A stretch of DNA of 64,000 bases from assembly GCA_002286855.1 (NCBI GenBank), contig NRSV01000015.1, positions 310,001 to 374,000 of the forward strand, given 5' to 3'. The notes below the pieces were generated by a model. It did not search any database and had not been told where the DNA came from. It saw nothing but the letters and a program-made list of their open reading frames with translations. Both the position numbers and the translations under genes were made by a program. Numbering within the stretch: position 1 is the first letter of the stretch; each line of letters begins with the position of its first letter. Below are positions 22,923 through 34,538 of this stretch, one piece after another. Source of the stretch: Bipolaris cookei (Eukaryota; Ascomycota; Dothideomycetes; Pleosporales; Pleosporaceae).

Positions 22923-23012
22923 GCATCGGTGGTTTAGTGGTAAAATTAGCCGTTGCCATCTCCTCTCGAGAACAGTTTCGGCTAGCCCCGGGTTCGATTC
23001 CCGGCCGATGCA
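22923..23012 (+). tRNA. tRNA-Gly (anticodon GCC) with a short intron
   Basis: The acceptor stem GCATCGG pairs with CCGATGC, and the discriminator is A at 23012. The D-arm contains an A box (TGGTTTAGTGG). The anticodon stem AGCCG pairs with CGGCT, and the anticodon GCC is at 22955-22957. The T-arm is CCGGG-TTCGATT-CCCGG with a perfect B box. A 19 nt intron (about 22959-22977) lies one base after the anticodon, the canonical place for nuclear tRNA introns. Confidence 0.93.
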
Positions 23013-23418
23013 GTTCATTTTCATTCTTTTTGCCTGCTGGCATCTTGCCATGTGGCAAGTCCCGTTGTGCGTTGTCGAAATTAAATATTTTTTGGTAGAA
23101 TTCGGTTAATGTTGATGGGGAATAGTCACGTGGCATGATTTGATATTGCATCATTATGTGTGTACGTATGTATGTATGCATGTATATATGCGCTAGGGAT
23201 ACCTGGGCATATGTTTTTCTGCATGAATTCGTCACTTGGGTAGTTGCGTCTTTGCTTTTTTTTTAACAGGGAGTCTCTGTTTTGTGTAATTCTCATTTTG
23301 TACTTGAAGGGTTACTACAAGTCTTAATTGCTCCCATATTCTATAATAAAGTGAGTATAATACTAACAAAGTATATAATAGCTACAAGGGGAAACAGTCA
23401 TCTACACTTCCCCAAAAA

Positions 23419-23505
23419 GGAGCCTTGGCGCAATGGTAGCGCGTTGGTTTTCGGCTTTGACTGTCTCTGATCACCAAAGGTTGTGGGTTCGGTACGTGGC
23501 CTTCC
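23419..23505 (+). pseudogene. Decayed tRNA-like sequence
   Basis: The 5' half (GGAGCCTTGGCGCAATGGTAGCGCG) is a perfect tRNA 5' half with a good A box. TTGGT/ACCAA can form an anticodon stem around an intron-like insert. The 3' half degrades: GGTTCGGTACG is a poor B box and the acceptor stem does not close well with GGAGCCT. The isotype is not decidable; the loop could present TCG. Probably a pseudo-tRNA or relic. Confidence 0.45.
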
Positions 23506-25895
23506 TATGGAAACCGCTTCTTCGATCCATGTTACTAACGTAATTGACGTAGATCCCCATGGGCTTCGCTGTCTTCTTTCTCTTTTGCTTTTTTGTCTCT
23601 CTCTCTCTCTCTCTCTTTGCCATGGACTATTTGAGCGTGCCCTGGTGATTCATAATCTTCATGCCTTGCGCGTTTGGCAATCACCTTTCTGTGGGTGCTT
23701 GTGTTTTGCGAATAAGCTTGGCTGGACCCCCTTTCTTTTTTTTTTCCATCGCCCTCGCAAAATGCTGAGTGGGAGGGCTAGCCTTTTGAGTTTTGGCCAT
23801 GTGAGACGCAGGGGACAGGATTATCTGCGGCGCGCTCGGATGCCTTGGGGTGCTGGTAAAGTTGCGAATTTAGTCGCCGTTCCAAAAGGCAAAACTAGTT
23901 ACGACCGGTGATATATACCATGGAAGCGGCTGATCTACAATTGACAAAAAAAGAACAGAAATAAAACAGCACAACTAAGAAGCGCAAAGGCCCACTTTGA
24001 CTCTCCGATCTCCCGCGTTTCAGATACATGGATGTCACGACAGCGGCCGGGTACATGCTTTGCCGATACGTAAGTAAACGCTCAGGATGCCGAAGAAAGC
24101 GGATGCGAAAAGGGCCTGAGAATCCTGCTCGCGTCATTCTGCGGCAGGCACTTTGTGATACACACATGGTACTTGTAGATCATAGGCCACCCATGATCCG
24201 AAATCTGAAACAGCTGTACCACATCGATGGGCATTGGCCTTGGCCGCAGCTCAGCGATTGATCTGTCTGCTTTTCAACGACACGGGGAATGACGTAAAGT
24301 TGGCTGGTGTGTCAAAAGTTGGGGTCGCAAGAAAAAGAAAAGAAAAGAGACATTAAGTGCAGGCTAGCAACCAGGCTCAAGCGCATTGGTGTACAAAGTG
24401 CTCTCGGACCGAAATTATTCACCCAAGTTGAGGCAGTATGTAGATAAACAGGCAGTTTGAAGACTTGCAGTTGACACAACACAATAAGAAAGCAGCCAAA
24501 TCCCCACCGGGGAATGCAGTCTAGAACGTTGCAGTTTTTAATGCCTGCTCATAAGTCTAACCCCAAATTGCCAAGCCGATTATAGTCGGGGTCGCATGGA
24601 GATGCTTGGGGGGAATCAGGCCATATGGCAAGTGTCAAAGACAGGCTTCAGCCGGCCAATCACCAGGGAAGCATGGGCCAGAGAGCACGACTGGATTTAT
24701 CTGAACCAGGTCATATTGCTCTTGGGCGAGTCGTGAAACAGGTCGAGATGTGGTTTGGATTGCGTGTTGTCGAGATCAGTAGTATTAGGTGTGGGTGCAC
24801 ACCCGTTGTGCTGCAAGATGATCGAACAGCAGTTCGACAGTGGCATTTTAGCTATGGGTCGCATGAGGCTTTCCAAGATCCCGCATACGACGGCAGGACG
24901 GGAATCGGTGATCGGGAGGCTACACGTATGTACATGTGTGTACATTCAGCTAGTCATGTGCGTTTCTATTGGCTGGGTAGCTGTGATCAGAGAGCATGAG
25001 GGTAGGTGTACAGCGGCATCGGCATGAGCAGCATCGGTATGCGGAGCTGGGCGGCGCAGACATCAAGTGGGCCAGTGTGGAGTACCAGACGGATAGAATG
25101 TGTAGAAGACATGATTGGTGGGCAAGAGTTGATTTGTGACTGAAAATGGTTGAGGAAGCGTCAGAAGGTGCATGGTGGCATGGCAGCTGGAAAAGGCATG
25201 TTCTGAGCCGGGATGGGGACTACTAAGTTTGGTTGGCTGCGCCTATCGGAAGAGGTGGGATGAGAACAGATGGATGAGTATCTGTCTATCAGCACCGGCT
25301 AGAATGACGGCTTGGTGGGCAGCCGGCGTTGCTCGGACATGTGTATAGGGAATGAGTGGTTTGCTTACGGCCGTGCATCATGAGTCGTTGCGCTCATCGC
25401 GTCCGCGCCTGAGGCCTGGGGCGGTGGTATAACAGCGCAGTTGGACCAACGGCGTGGTGCAGTCGCCGCGGCAAGACTGTGGATGCAGTCGCGGCATTAG
25501 TGTTGGGCGCTCTGCAGGGCTGGTTTCGTCGATACGATTACGTCGCGCGTCCCGCCAGCCTGGACGGCTAGCCATGCGATGAGTCGATTGCAGCGTGCCG
25601 GCGAGACTAGCGGAAGTGGCTGGCGGCGTGAGACTCGGTTCGCGCACTTCTTCAGGAGCAGGATATGGTTGGTGTGGTAGGTATGAATGGTTGTCGCGAG
25701 TGTACGTAGTATATGTGTATGTATGTATGTACTCTACCAATGGGTGAGTGTAGGCATTGTCGCGGGCATACAGAGACGACGGCGGTGATTGGCCCGGAGG
25801 CCGAAAATAGAAATGGCAGCTTGAAGACGATCGCGTCATGCCAGGTGCAAAGGTGGGGCGCGCCAAAGACTATGGTGCAACAGCGACAACAGTCT

Positions 25896-25957
25896 GCCTC
25901 TGCCTCTGTCTCTGTCTCTGTCTCTGCCTCTGTCTCTGCCTCTGCCTCTGCCTCTGC
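25896..25957 (+). repeat. CTCTGY hexanucleotide array
   Basis: About ten tandem hexamers of the form CTCTGC or CTCTGT. Being a multiple of three, the array creates an artificial Ser/Ala/Val-repeat ORF. Confidence 0.8.
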
Positions 25958-27819
25958 CTATGGCTGCGGTACGAGACTCTGCTCTAGGGTACGACAAGAG
26001 GCCAGGCAGGCAGACGAGGGGGATTGCCAGCCAGCAAGCAACAAGCACTGTCGGTTTCGTACTGATTGCGCACTCATATCGAAGGAAATGATGGTATGCG
26101 CGGCATATGCAAATCAAACCCGTCTCATCTCACCGGCTTCCCCACACGCCTTGGCGGGCATTTGCATGCTGTGTGTCGAGGCGTGGACACTGGTTTGCGG
26201 GCAGCGCACCTGCAGGAGGAGTATCAGGTGTGGTGTCTACACAGTCGAGTACTGTAGTGTGTATAGAGGGCATGGAGGGTCGTGTGTGGGCCGATGTTGT
26301 GCCGCAGACCCTGTAGGGACATGCCCAACACGGCCTGTCGTGAGCCCGCAAAAGGCCATCGCCTCTGCTGGAGCGGGGTACAGGCGAGTCGGTGAGCCAT
26401 GCACATCTGCATCCATACCCATGCCCATGGCGACAACGGCCTCTTATCGCACTGCACCAGCGACCCGAACAATCCCACCGCCATTCGTTCATCGTGTCTT
26501 GTCCTGTCCTGCCCTGCAAACCCTCAGCCGCAGATGCCCTGCTGTGGGTCGCGCCGGCCGAGCTGTGCGGATTCAGGATTGGCTATGCCGTTCCCCCTCT
26601 CAGATGGCGATTCCCACTCTATTTACCAGATCGCGTCGTATTTGGCATGGCCTCAACGCGTCCAGCCACACGCCTATTCGCTCACATGCGACGGGCAATG
26701 CCACACCCCACCCGCGCCCACCCACACCCTCTCTGCTTGGGACGGCACAAATTCCAACCCGTCCTCGTACGCTTCTTCTTTTAAGGCATGATGTGTCCCG
26801 CAGGCCCTGGAATACGGGCTCGAAAGCGTTTACCGCGCTATGACTCCCATCCTCTTTTGTGCTGCCTCTCGGTGCTTCGGCATATCGACTGCAGCGGTGG
26901 CGTTGAGACATGGACTTCTGCAGTGTGCCGTTGCCATGCAGTAACAAGCTTCCGAAGCGCCAGGGTGCAAAAAGGTCGGAGGGAGCAGCAGAGTAGCAGC
27001 AGTCGCAGTAGCAGTACTAGCAGTAGCGACAGCAGCACCAGCAGTGGACTTAGAGGCGTCACCAGTCCCTCCGTTTGTTTTGCTGCATCGGCAGCGCCCG
27101 AGCACCGTGGGCCGGGGGGAGGAAGGACTAGGGTCAGGAGTGAAGCTGGCGAAGGTGCCGGAAACTCTATGCTTCTTTTTTCCAACGTCTCCGAGGCGGA
27201 TTAAGCACAACGGGCGATCGGCTCGATTGCAGGATAAATGCCATGCGCGCCTATGTAAACAATAGTGAAGAGGCTACGTAAGCAGGCGGCCGTGGCCTCA
27301 GGCAAGACAAGACAGCCTGGCCCAGGCCTCGACCGCGACCGCGACCGCAAAGAGGGCAAGACTGCAAGAGCCATTTGCTTGCATTGAATCCTGAGCCCCG
27401 TGCGAGAGCGTGTGCACAGAACCCCCGTGACCGTGACCGTGGCACCGTGGAGAGCAAAGGCAATGTGCCCCGTTGTCTTCTGGCGTGAGAAGCTAATTGA
27501 GTCTCCTAGCAGCGCGCCCGTGCGTGCTCCCCGACTAGTGCGGCCCCTTTGCCTGACAACCTCAACTCTTCACCGCGACCGCCAACCCTACATTCCCTCT
27601 ATTATTTTCCTTTTCTGCTTGCTTCTTGAATCCCTCGTCGTTTCCAGCAGCAGACGGCCCACTCTCGTATACCGACCAATGCAGGCTTGAGGGACTGCTC
27701 GGGAGGCTTGGTACACGCTGCCATCTCCGTCGATTCACGACAGCCTTCCAAGCGCTCGACGACCTTCTCTTTCTATTTACTGTTTTAATACCTTTGCGTT
27801 GCTTTCCTTTCACTACCAG

Positions 27820-28050
27820 GTACATAATCCCCTCGAAGCCCGACACCAATGCCGACGCACAGCCTCATGACTGCATCGCCAATGCCCCCATCCCTTGAAT
27901 CCGTTACTCTCCTGCTCGTCCGGCCTTGGTTCCGCGATTCTGTCCTCAGTCCACATCGCTCCACCACCCACCACCCACCATCCACCACTCACCACTCACC
28001 ACCCGTTCGCATCCATCGGACTAACATGCTAACGCTGTGATGCTTGACAG
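27820..28050 (+). other. Candidate 5'-UTR intron of the PP1-docking gene
   Basis: Donor CAG|GTACAT at 27820, branch TGCTAAC at about 28027 and acceptor GACAG ending at 28050, which is 115 bp before the start codon of the next gene. The signals are good, but there is no coding frame to test them. Confidence 0.35.
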
Positions 28051-28165
28051 GTTCTCACTTGCTGATTTCGGTCGCTGCCGCTGCCGCTGCTGCTACTATC
28101 GCAGTTGACGAGCCTATAGCTGATCCCCGTCGAGCTCCTGACAGCCGTATCCACACAGGCCACCG

Positions 28166-30523
28166 ATGGCTCAGGTACTCACGTCAGTCATTCAGACGAC
28201 AGGACCTCATACAATGCCATACTCGTCGTCTGATGCCTACAAAAACACGCCCACCCACTCCACCCAGCAACAGCCGCGCCCGTCGCAGATGCCACGCAAG
28301 GAGCACAGCGCGAATTCTGCACCTACAGGATACAGAGCAGCCGCCGCACCCATAGCCCCGTATGCCTTTAGCAGCACGCCCCAACTGCGCCAGGAGAACA
28401 GGTCCGTCTCTGCACCTTCACCCCAAGGTCTGCAGCAACTCCCGAATCCCGCCACCCAGGCCCGTCTTGGCCATCCCTCCCATCCATCTTCTTCATCCGA
28501 CTCCACTGTATCCACATCTGGGTCTTCCAATCGTTCCTCGGCCGGAACGGCTGTAGCCGCCAAAGACGATAGCGATGCCAAGAAGCATATCGACAGCATT
28601 GCGCCATCACTCACTCTTTCCTCCACCAATCTTGATCTTTCGTTTTCTATTGGCGAATCGCCAGTGAAGCCGTCGCCAGGGCGGTATCGACGTGGCGCCG
28701 GAAGGTCAGATTCGTCAAATAGCGTACCCACTGGCTCCACTACCCCAACACAGCGCTCCGCACTTGAGGGAAACTCTCAGGCGGCACCTTCGCAATCAAC
28801 GCCAAACGGCGCCTCAGATGCTGTCAGCTCGCCAAAGCCATCGAAACCCGTTCACAACCGAGCCAACAGCGCCGATGATACGCAAATTGTTCGCACAGGC
28901 GGTACGGACCACGCTAAACGATACAGAAGGCGCAGTTTCAACGGACTAGAAGGGGAGAATATCACCCCGAGCAAAGCATCATTGCAGACCAGCCCATCCA
29001 CAGGTCGACCCCCAGTGTTGAACCAAAATGTCATTAGACCATCCAGTTCTAGCCGCGCCGGAAGTCGTCCTGCCTCAAGCCAGAGTCATGAACGACAGGG
29101 CAGCGCAGGTAGTGCGTCATCCAACAATTCGTCAAGATCACAGGTGAGTCTAGCCAACACATCACACATACCCATACTAATATAAATTACAGTCTCGGCC
29201 TGCTGCAAACGCACAACGCAGCTACACCTCCGTAGCAGGAGGCAACTCCGGTAAAGCAACTGAGCCGAATAGACGTCAAGCTCCCTCCCCTCTGTCACAT
29301 CCCATCTCTCCGTCAGAGTCTCCGGGCCAAGCCAAGCCAGAGGCGACGTCCAGTGCTGCGATGCAGCAGCTCAGTGCTGTCAACGACAAGGAGAAGGGTA
29401 TGAAGTCTCGTCTGCGTAGGGCATTCTCCTTTGGCAGTGCGGCTGAACTCCGACGTGCTTCTGCTGAGAATAGCATCTCGGTCGAACGCGCAAGATTGAG
29501 GAAGGGCCAGTATCAGAATGACGAGGACGCTGAGCAAGCAGCCATTATCGCAAAGCAAGAGGCTGCAGGTATTGGGGCTGGCATTTACTCTGGCCAGGGT
29601 GGCATAGGCTCTACGGACAACTTGTCTATTCAGTCTGCTGCATCTTCTGCGTCGGTTATGCTTCGCAAAATGGGTCATGGAATGAAAAAGGGTACCAAAT
29701 CGATCAAGGGTCTCTTCAGACCCAAATCAGTTATTGGTGTTCCTGCTGCTGATGGCCCCATCAGGCCGAGTGTTGGTCAAGTGTCTCTCGTCACCGTTGA
29801 GGCTGAGAGACACAAGGTTAACGTGAACGCCCACCCACAGACACAGACTCGAGGAGGCACTGGCTACCCAAGACTTGAGCGCAACTCGATCGATGCTGGA
29901 CAGACCGCAGAGATTGTTGACCCTTCGGTCTCGGGCAGTGATTCTATTTCTAGGAAGAGCATTGTTGGGTCCGATCGCGACCGTGCCGAGGTTCTTTCTT
30001 CCATGAAAAAGGGTATTTTGAAACGTGGGTATTGTACGTCTTTTACACACGCAGCTGCTAATGATAAATCAGGCACTGGTACCAGTTCCGAGTCAAATTC
30101 TCCAGTAATAAGACCTGAAGACAGTATTCCTAACGTGGGCTCGTCGAGGTCCAGTTCTCCAGCTACTCCAAAAACAGAAACTGGACAACCCCGCAGCGAT
30201 GACTACTTTGCAAAGCCACCTCGTATTCACAACGGCAGCACCAGAAGTCTTCCAACTACGCCTCATAGTGGTATGCGCAATATCAGCTTCAGTCCCCGCA
30301 TTCAGTTTCACGACGCCTGGTCACCGCAGGACTACGACCGTAGAGGTGACATTGCCACGTGTAATAGGCTTACGCCGATGCTTGCGCAACAGATCAAGGA
30401 AGAACTCAACTCCTTCAAAATGGTACCTACTGTCTCTACGATGCTTTCAGAAAGATTTGCTAACCCTCCCTACAGGAGATGGAAGTTCACGAGCTCTCAA
30501 AACCCCACACCCATTTCTTTTAA
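28166..30523 (+). CDS. Large disordered protein with a C-terminal PP1-docking-like domain (Bni4/Afr1-like)
   Basis: Four exons, join(28166..29143,29193..30024,30073..30422,30476..30523), 735 aa. Most of it is Ser/Thr/Pro-rich and disordered. A basic block (SRLRRAFSFGSAAELRR) and a glycine-rich amphipathic stretch sit in the middle. The C-terminus is compact: RNISF and RIQF (about residues 672-682) fit the RVxF rule for protein phosphatase 1, followed by AWSPQDYDRR, CNRLTPMLAQQIKEELN and an ending in HTHFF. That order resembles the conserved tail of fungal Bni4/Afr1-type proteins, which recruit Glc7 (PP1) to growth sites; assignment is from memory. Exon 2's end is the least sure, because the retained sequence is also open. 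The last exon is only 48 nt. A spliced 5' leader is likely. Confidence 0.7.
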
Positions 30524-31956
30524 TGATTATGCATCCACCATTTGGACATGGCGTCTTGGCGAATTCCTCTCATCGTTGCACTTGTGGATTTGAGCCACCA
30601 GCATTCACCACTTGTCAGCCCTGTTCCCTGTTCTGGTTACCACGGACTTGTTCTTCCATCTTAGCGAGCATTTGCAATCACGTAGAGGGAGACCGCCCTG
30701 CTTGCATGGGAGGTCTCTGCAAGCCTGTTGGCAAGGGAAAAAAATCACAAAAGATGGGAGGAGAAAGTTTTAGCTGGAATTACCTTCCCTTGCCTTCATC
30801 TCTTTCTGTGGGTCTCAGTCGTATGTTGACGTCCTTTTTCTTTTACCGTCAAGCTTGTCATTCTCTTATTAGTCTCCTTGTCTCAGTTACAATCATTGTT
30901 GGGTAGTCTCTGCGCTGCATATATCGTGGAGAAAACTTTGTAAGGAGAGGTAGGAAGTACTTGGGGGCGCAAGGGTCCTTGGTAGTTGGCTTATGCCGAA
31001 CAGCTGTATAATTGCAGTAATTGGAAGGCGACACTTCATGTTCCTCTGCTCCGTATCCACTGTATAGAGAGTCTTTTGTTGGGACAATTGCCTAGGCTGG
31101 CAGCAGTCTCGCTCCAGTATTGATCATTCATTCTCCACATCTTGAGGTTGGAGCACTAACGGATGCTCTGTCTTCTCGACCAAGTCTCTAGACACTTCCT
31201 TATGAACTCGTACACTCATTCGACATTTGTCGCAGCGCATTAGCGGTCAGACCTGTACGCGTTCAAGTCATGGCAATTAGCCGTCGAGGTCAATCTCCGA
31301 TACCTTGCACAAACCTAGGCAATTTACACACATGCCCGGCACTCACCTCATCTGCCAACAACACTCTGATAACCCCACACCTGTCAATACCGCCCCGCAA
31401 AAAATAGTTTTGATCACGCGAACCACACCTTCCCGTTCAAGAACGTCAATACAACCACACGTGGGGGTGAGTGCAACGGCAGGCGATATAGGCGCTAGCA
31501 TTTTGATTCATCGAAAGTATGCATGTGGCAGCATGTCCGCAACCTTAAAACAGTCGCCTGATCACCGCTTTTGGAATACGACATGTGGTGCTCGACAGCC
31601 GTGCCAAGGGATTCAAGGGGCAGAAAGGAGTGAAGCCAGGAACGGATAGCGCAAGTGTTGCTAAATATATGTTTGTAGCAAGTGCAAGTGACGACATAGT
31701 GCACGTGCTAACTGCATCCTTGAGTGTGGAAACTAATACAAGGGATATTATCAAATCCATGCATGGATAGTAAGCTGGTGCAAGACGGCTGCAAATGGTG
31801 CTGACCAAGGAAAATGAATGGGCAAACGACTCATATCACGTGACTATATCGCTCGCTTGACTGCAGTCTTAGCGCGCCAAGATCGCGCACCGGACACGAA
31901 ATTGGTGTCGGCTCAGCTTGTCGGTCTCTCCTCAGCAACCACACACATCCGACAAA
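30524..31956. other. Intergenic region before RPS25
   Basis: 1.4 kb without a convincing gene. It includes the 3' UTR of the preceding gene and the RPS25 promoter. Nothing repetitive or RNA-like was recognised. Confidence 0.5.
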
Positions 31957-32575
31957 ATGGTATGTCCTGTCGTCGAATAACCTATTGAAGGGATGATGGA
32001 AAGAATGGACGCTGACTATTTCAAAGGCACCTGCAGCAACTGGAGGCAAGAAGCAAAAGAAGAAGTGGTCTAAGGGCAAGGGTATGTGATACCGCAATAT
32101 ACACCATCCAACACCTCTACACGCACACCGAGAATATCCTACCACATGCGGAATCATCTTTTGAGAATTCCATTCCTTCCTACGACCCTCGCGCATATTC
32201 CGGGCTCTATAATGAAGAAACGGTACTAACAAACCCGCAGTCAAGGACAAGGCCCAGCACGCCGTTGTTCTCGACAAGACTACCAACGACAAGCTCCAGA
32301 AGGATGTCCAGTCCTACCGCCTCATCACCGTTGCCACCCTTGTCGATCGTCTGAAGATCAACGGCTCGCTCGCACGAAAGGCGCTTGCCGATCTCGAGGC
32401 CAACGGTCAGATCAAGAAGGTTGTCGGCCACTCCAAGCTCAGCATCTACAGTATGTCTGCCATTTAGTCCTTGTGATATTACCCCTTTCGGCTCCATGTG
32501 AATTGGGCCTTGAGAAGTAGCCCGTTGGAAACAAACTAACACAGCCCAGCCCGAGCGATTGGCGACGCCGAGTAA
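31957..32575 (+). CDS. RPS25: 40S ribosomal protein eS25
   Basis: Four exons, join(31957..31959,32027..32081,32241..32450,32550..32575), give 97 aa, close to fungal eS25 length. The basic N-terminus (GGKKQKKKWSKGK) precedes the winged-helix region (SYRLITVATLVDRLKINGSLARKAL begins it), and the protein ends in TRAIGDAE. eS25 lies in the small-subunit head and is used by some IRES-driven and specialised translation. The first exon is only the ATG codon, cut by GTATGT immediately after it. The last intron has an ACTAAC branch with two possible AGs; the second keeps the frame. Transcription is convergent with the PhyH gene. Confidence 0.93.
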
Positions 32576-33122
32576 ATTCACGTTTACGGACTAGCCAATG
32601 AATCCAAACGCAAGACTCGGGACACCTCTTTCAGTTTTTCAACGGCATTCCTCTTTCCATTTCCGATCGGCGTCTTCATGAAATGAACGGGTCACTATAT
32701 TGGGATGCAGGCTTCATAGCGAGACATGAAATGAGAGGAGCGGGCTCAGGTACAGCACCTGTAGTCCATGGGATGTGCCGGCTATGTACTGAATGAAAAA
32801 GATATCCGAAACACCCAAACTGAGATGGCCCGAACCTTCCGTGACTATTATTCTACCATGATGTGTGTTTTTGTAAGGGATAATGATTTTTTGTCTAACA
32901 TTGAATATGTGTGACGTGACCACGTCTCGGATACAGCAGATAGCCCTGTACGGATGTTTCTTGCACGTGCTGTCGCCTTCATCAGGCTTTTAGTGGGTAC
33001 CATGAGCACGGATGAGGAATACGATTCAATTCGAAGATATTACAATTATCAAGGTGGAGAAGAACTGACAAGAAGTTTATGAGAGACTCAAAACGAGGAA
33101 CCACCTGGAGGTATTCCCAAAA
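32576..33122. other. Convergent intergenic region
   Basis: 3' UTRs of RPS25 and the dioxygenase gene. No feature recognised. Confidence 0.5.
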
Positions 33123-34214
33123 TTATTCGTCCTTGGAAAAGAAGCCAACATCCCCACTCTTCTCTCCCATTTCCACTAGTCTCTCTCGCATCTTCTTCGC
33201 TCGCTCCGCCATTTCAGGCTCGAATCCCTTAAAGTCATATTCCTTGGCCCATTCCCCCACACCATGTTGCAGCACATTCCTCGCTCGCTGGCTGCCCGCC
33301 AGTGTAGTCCCAATGCTACCATGCAACGTCATTCTCTCCTTGGTGCAATCATACACGCCACGGTGAAGAATATTGTTATTGTAAAACGCCACTTCGCCGG
33401 CCTTTAGCTTTACTGTGATTTGACTGGGCATATTCGCTTCGTAGGGATCCACATTGCGCTCGACATCTGTACGTGCACGCTTATGCGACCCAGGAACAAG
33501 CACTAGACTGTTGTCATCGTATAAGGCTAGGTTCCACTGAGCGTGATGACCTGGTTTCTGCAATCGCTCTTGTTCCTCTTCCGCCGTGGCCGTCGCAGCA
33601 ATGTCATCTCGATGCCACCTTAGGCTAAACTCCTTATCTGGCCGTACAAGCATATTGTACAGTTCCATGGTTAAATCGTCTTCGCAACATCCGATCAGCG
33701 CAGCAACGTATTTCAGGAGTTCGCTATCGAAATACGATTTTGCGAAGACAAGATGATCTGGGTTGGATGGGTGGAGTAGGTGCTGTACGCCCCATATACC
33801 ACCCGAGGGATCCTGTGGCCAGGGCGGGAATTGCTTGGGGAGTGTGCGAATATAGAGCCATTTTCCCGCGCGTGCTGCTGAGGCCATGCGTGAGGCTGCG
33901 GCGCGAAGGGCGTCCAGATCGAAAGATGGGAAGAGAGATGCGGAGAGGACGACGAACCCATCGCGGTCGAGTGCTTCCTTGGCTGCCCTATACGGGTCTT
34001 TGCTTGAAGATGTGATGTTTGAGGGGGCCAGTGAATCATCTGGTGTTTGTTTGGCAGCAGCTGATTGTGCTAGGGGTAACGGCAAGAGAGACTTTGCGCT
34101 GCCCATCACGCCGCCTTTGTCTGGTTGATGCTCGAATCGACGCCGCATCTTGCATGTGCTGAGGCTGGTGGTAAGGAGGTATAGAGATAAGATGAAGGAC
34201 CATTGAATGTGCAT
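33123..34214 (-). CDS. PhyH-family Fe(II)/2-oxoglutarate dioxygenase
   Basis: Single exon, 363 aa. The iron triad is visible as H201-R-D203 in WHRDD and H284 in NNNILHRG, with Arg/Lys residues after it that could bind 2-oxoglutarate. This is the double-stranded beta-helix layout of the phytanoyl-CoA dioxygenase family, which oxidises diverse small molecules in fungi; the substrate is unknown. The N-terminal 20 residues (MHIQWSFILSLYLLTTSLST) look like a signal peptide or anchor. Downstream Mets at residues 23 and 37 could instead be the true starts of a cytosolic enzyme. The MFS transporter gene lies upstream on the same strand, but no other metabolite-cluster genes accompany them. Confidence 0.85.
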   Translation of the reverse strand: MHIQWSFILSLYLLTTSLSTCKMRRRFEHQPDKGGVMGSAKSLLPLPLAQSAAAKQTPDDSLAPSNITSSSKDPYRAAKEALDRDGFVVLSASLFPSFDLDALRAAASRMASAARAGKWLYIRTLPKQFPPWPQDPSGGIWGVQHLLHPSNPDHLVFAKSYFDSELLKYVAALIGCCEDDLTMELYNMLVRPDKEFSLRWHRDDIAATATAEEEQERLQKPGHHAQWNLALYDDNSLVLVPGSHKRARTDVERNVDPYEANMPSQITVKLKAGEVAFYNNNILHRGVYDCTKERMTLHGSIGTTLAGSQRARNVLQHGVGEWAKEYDFKGFEPEMAERAKKMRERLVEMGEKSGDVGFFSKDE

Positions 34215-34538
34215 AGGTTACGTTGTTCAACTTGCATTATAAGGCTACCCCGCATGTTATTCCAACCCCCACCATTATCCTGATGTGGAAGTGACTATTC
34301 TGTGCTGGCTTTTTCTAAAATTATATGCTATGCAGTTGCTGCTGGTATAGAGATGCCAGTACAAAATGCTGGCTGTTCTTCGCGCACTTGACTTTCCTGC
34401 ACTTTACTTTGACATAAATGAATCAAATTCATTGACTTTTAAGACCTTATTAATTCGGCAAAACCTTAGTACTTTTTACGTCCGAGCAGCATGATAGCAG
34501 TTACAAATCGATATGTTCGAGCAACCGGCACGAACAAC
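34215..34538. other. Short intergenic region, PhyH promoter
   Basis: AT-rich sequence between the 3' end of the MFS gene and the start of the PhyH gene on the same strand. A TTATAA occurs just upstream of the PhyH start. No other feature. Confidence 0.4.

Larger units (their letters stand above)
23506..28165. other. Gene-poor 4.7 kb region rich in simple repeats
   Basis: No ORF here looks like a protein. It holds (CT)n near 23598-23615, tetranucleotide (TGTA)n-like runs near 25708-25735, a hexanucleotide CTCTGT/CTCTGC array near 25896-25957, an AGC/AGT-rich tract at about 26990-27045 and CCACCA repeats near 27960-28005. The right end is probably the promoter and spliced 5' leader of the gene starting at 28166. 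Confidence 0.5.

Noticed and set aside
22686..23235. Minus-strand frames across the tRNA-Gly
   Set aside because: They translate the antisense of a clear tRNA gene (RESNPGLAE-like residues from the B box), a known artefact.
23483..23911. 142-codon plus-strand frame
   Set aside because: Driven by a (CT)n run and starting in the decayed tRNA-like sequence; no protein features.
25713..26843. 376-codon plus-strand open frame
   Set aside because: It is built largely on the CTCTGY hexanucleotide array and skewed composition; the protein shows no domain or coherent character.
29144..30072. Reading through the second intron of the PP1-docking gene
   Set aside because: The sequence is open in frame, but a GTGGGT donor with a GCTAAT branch and AG acceptor 48 bp away fits the short-intron style of the window better.
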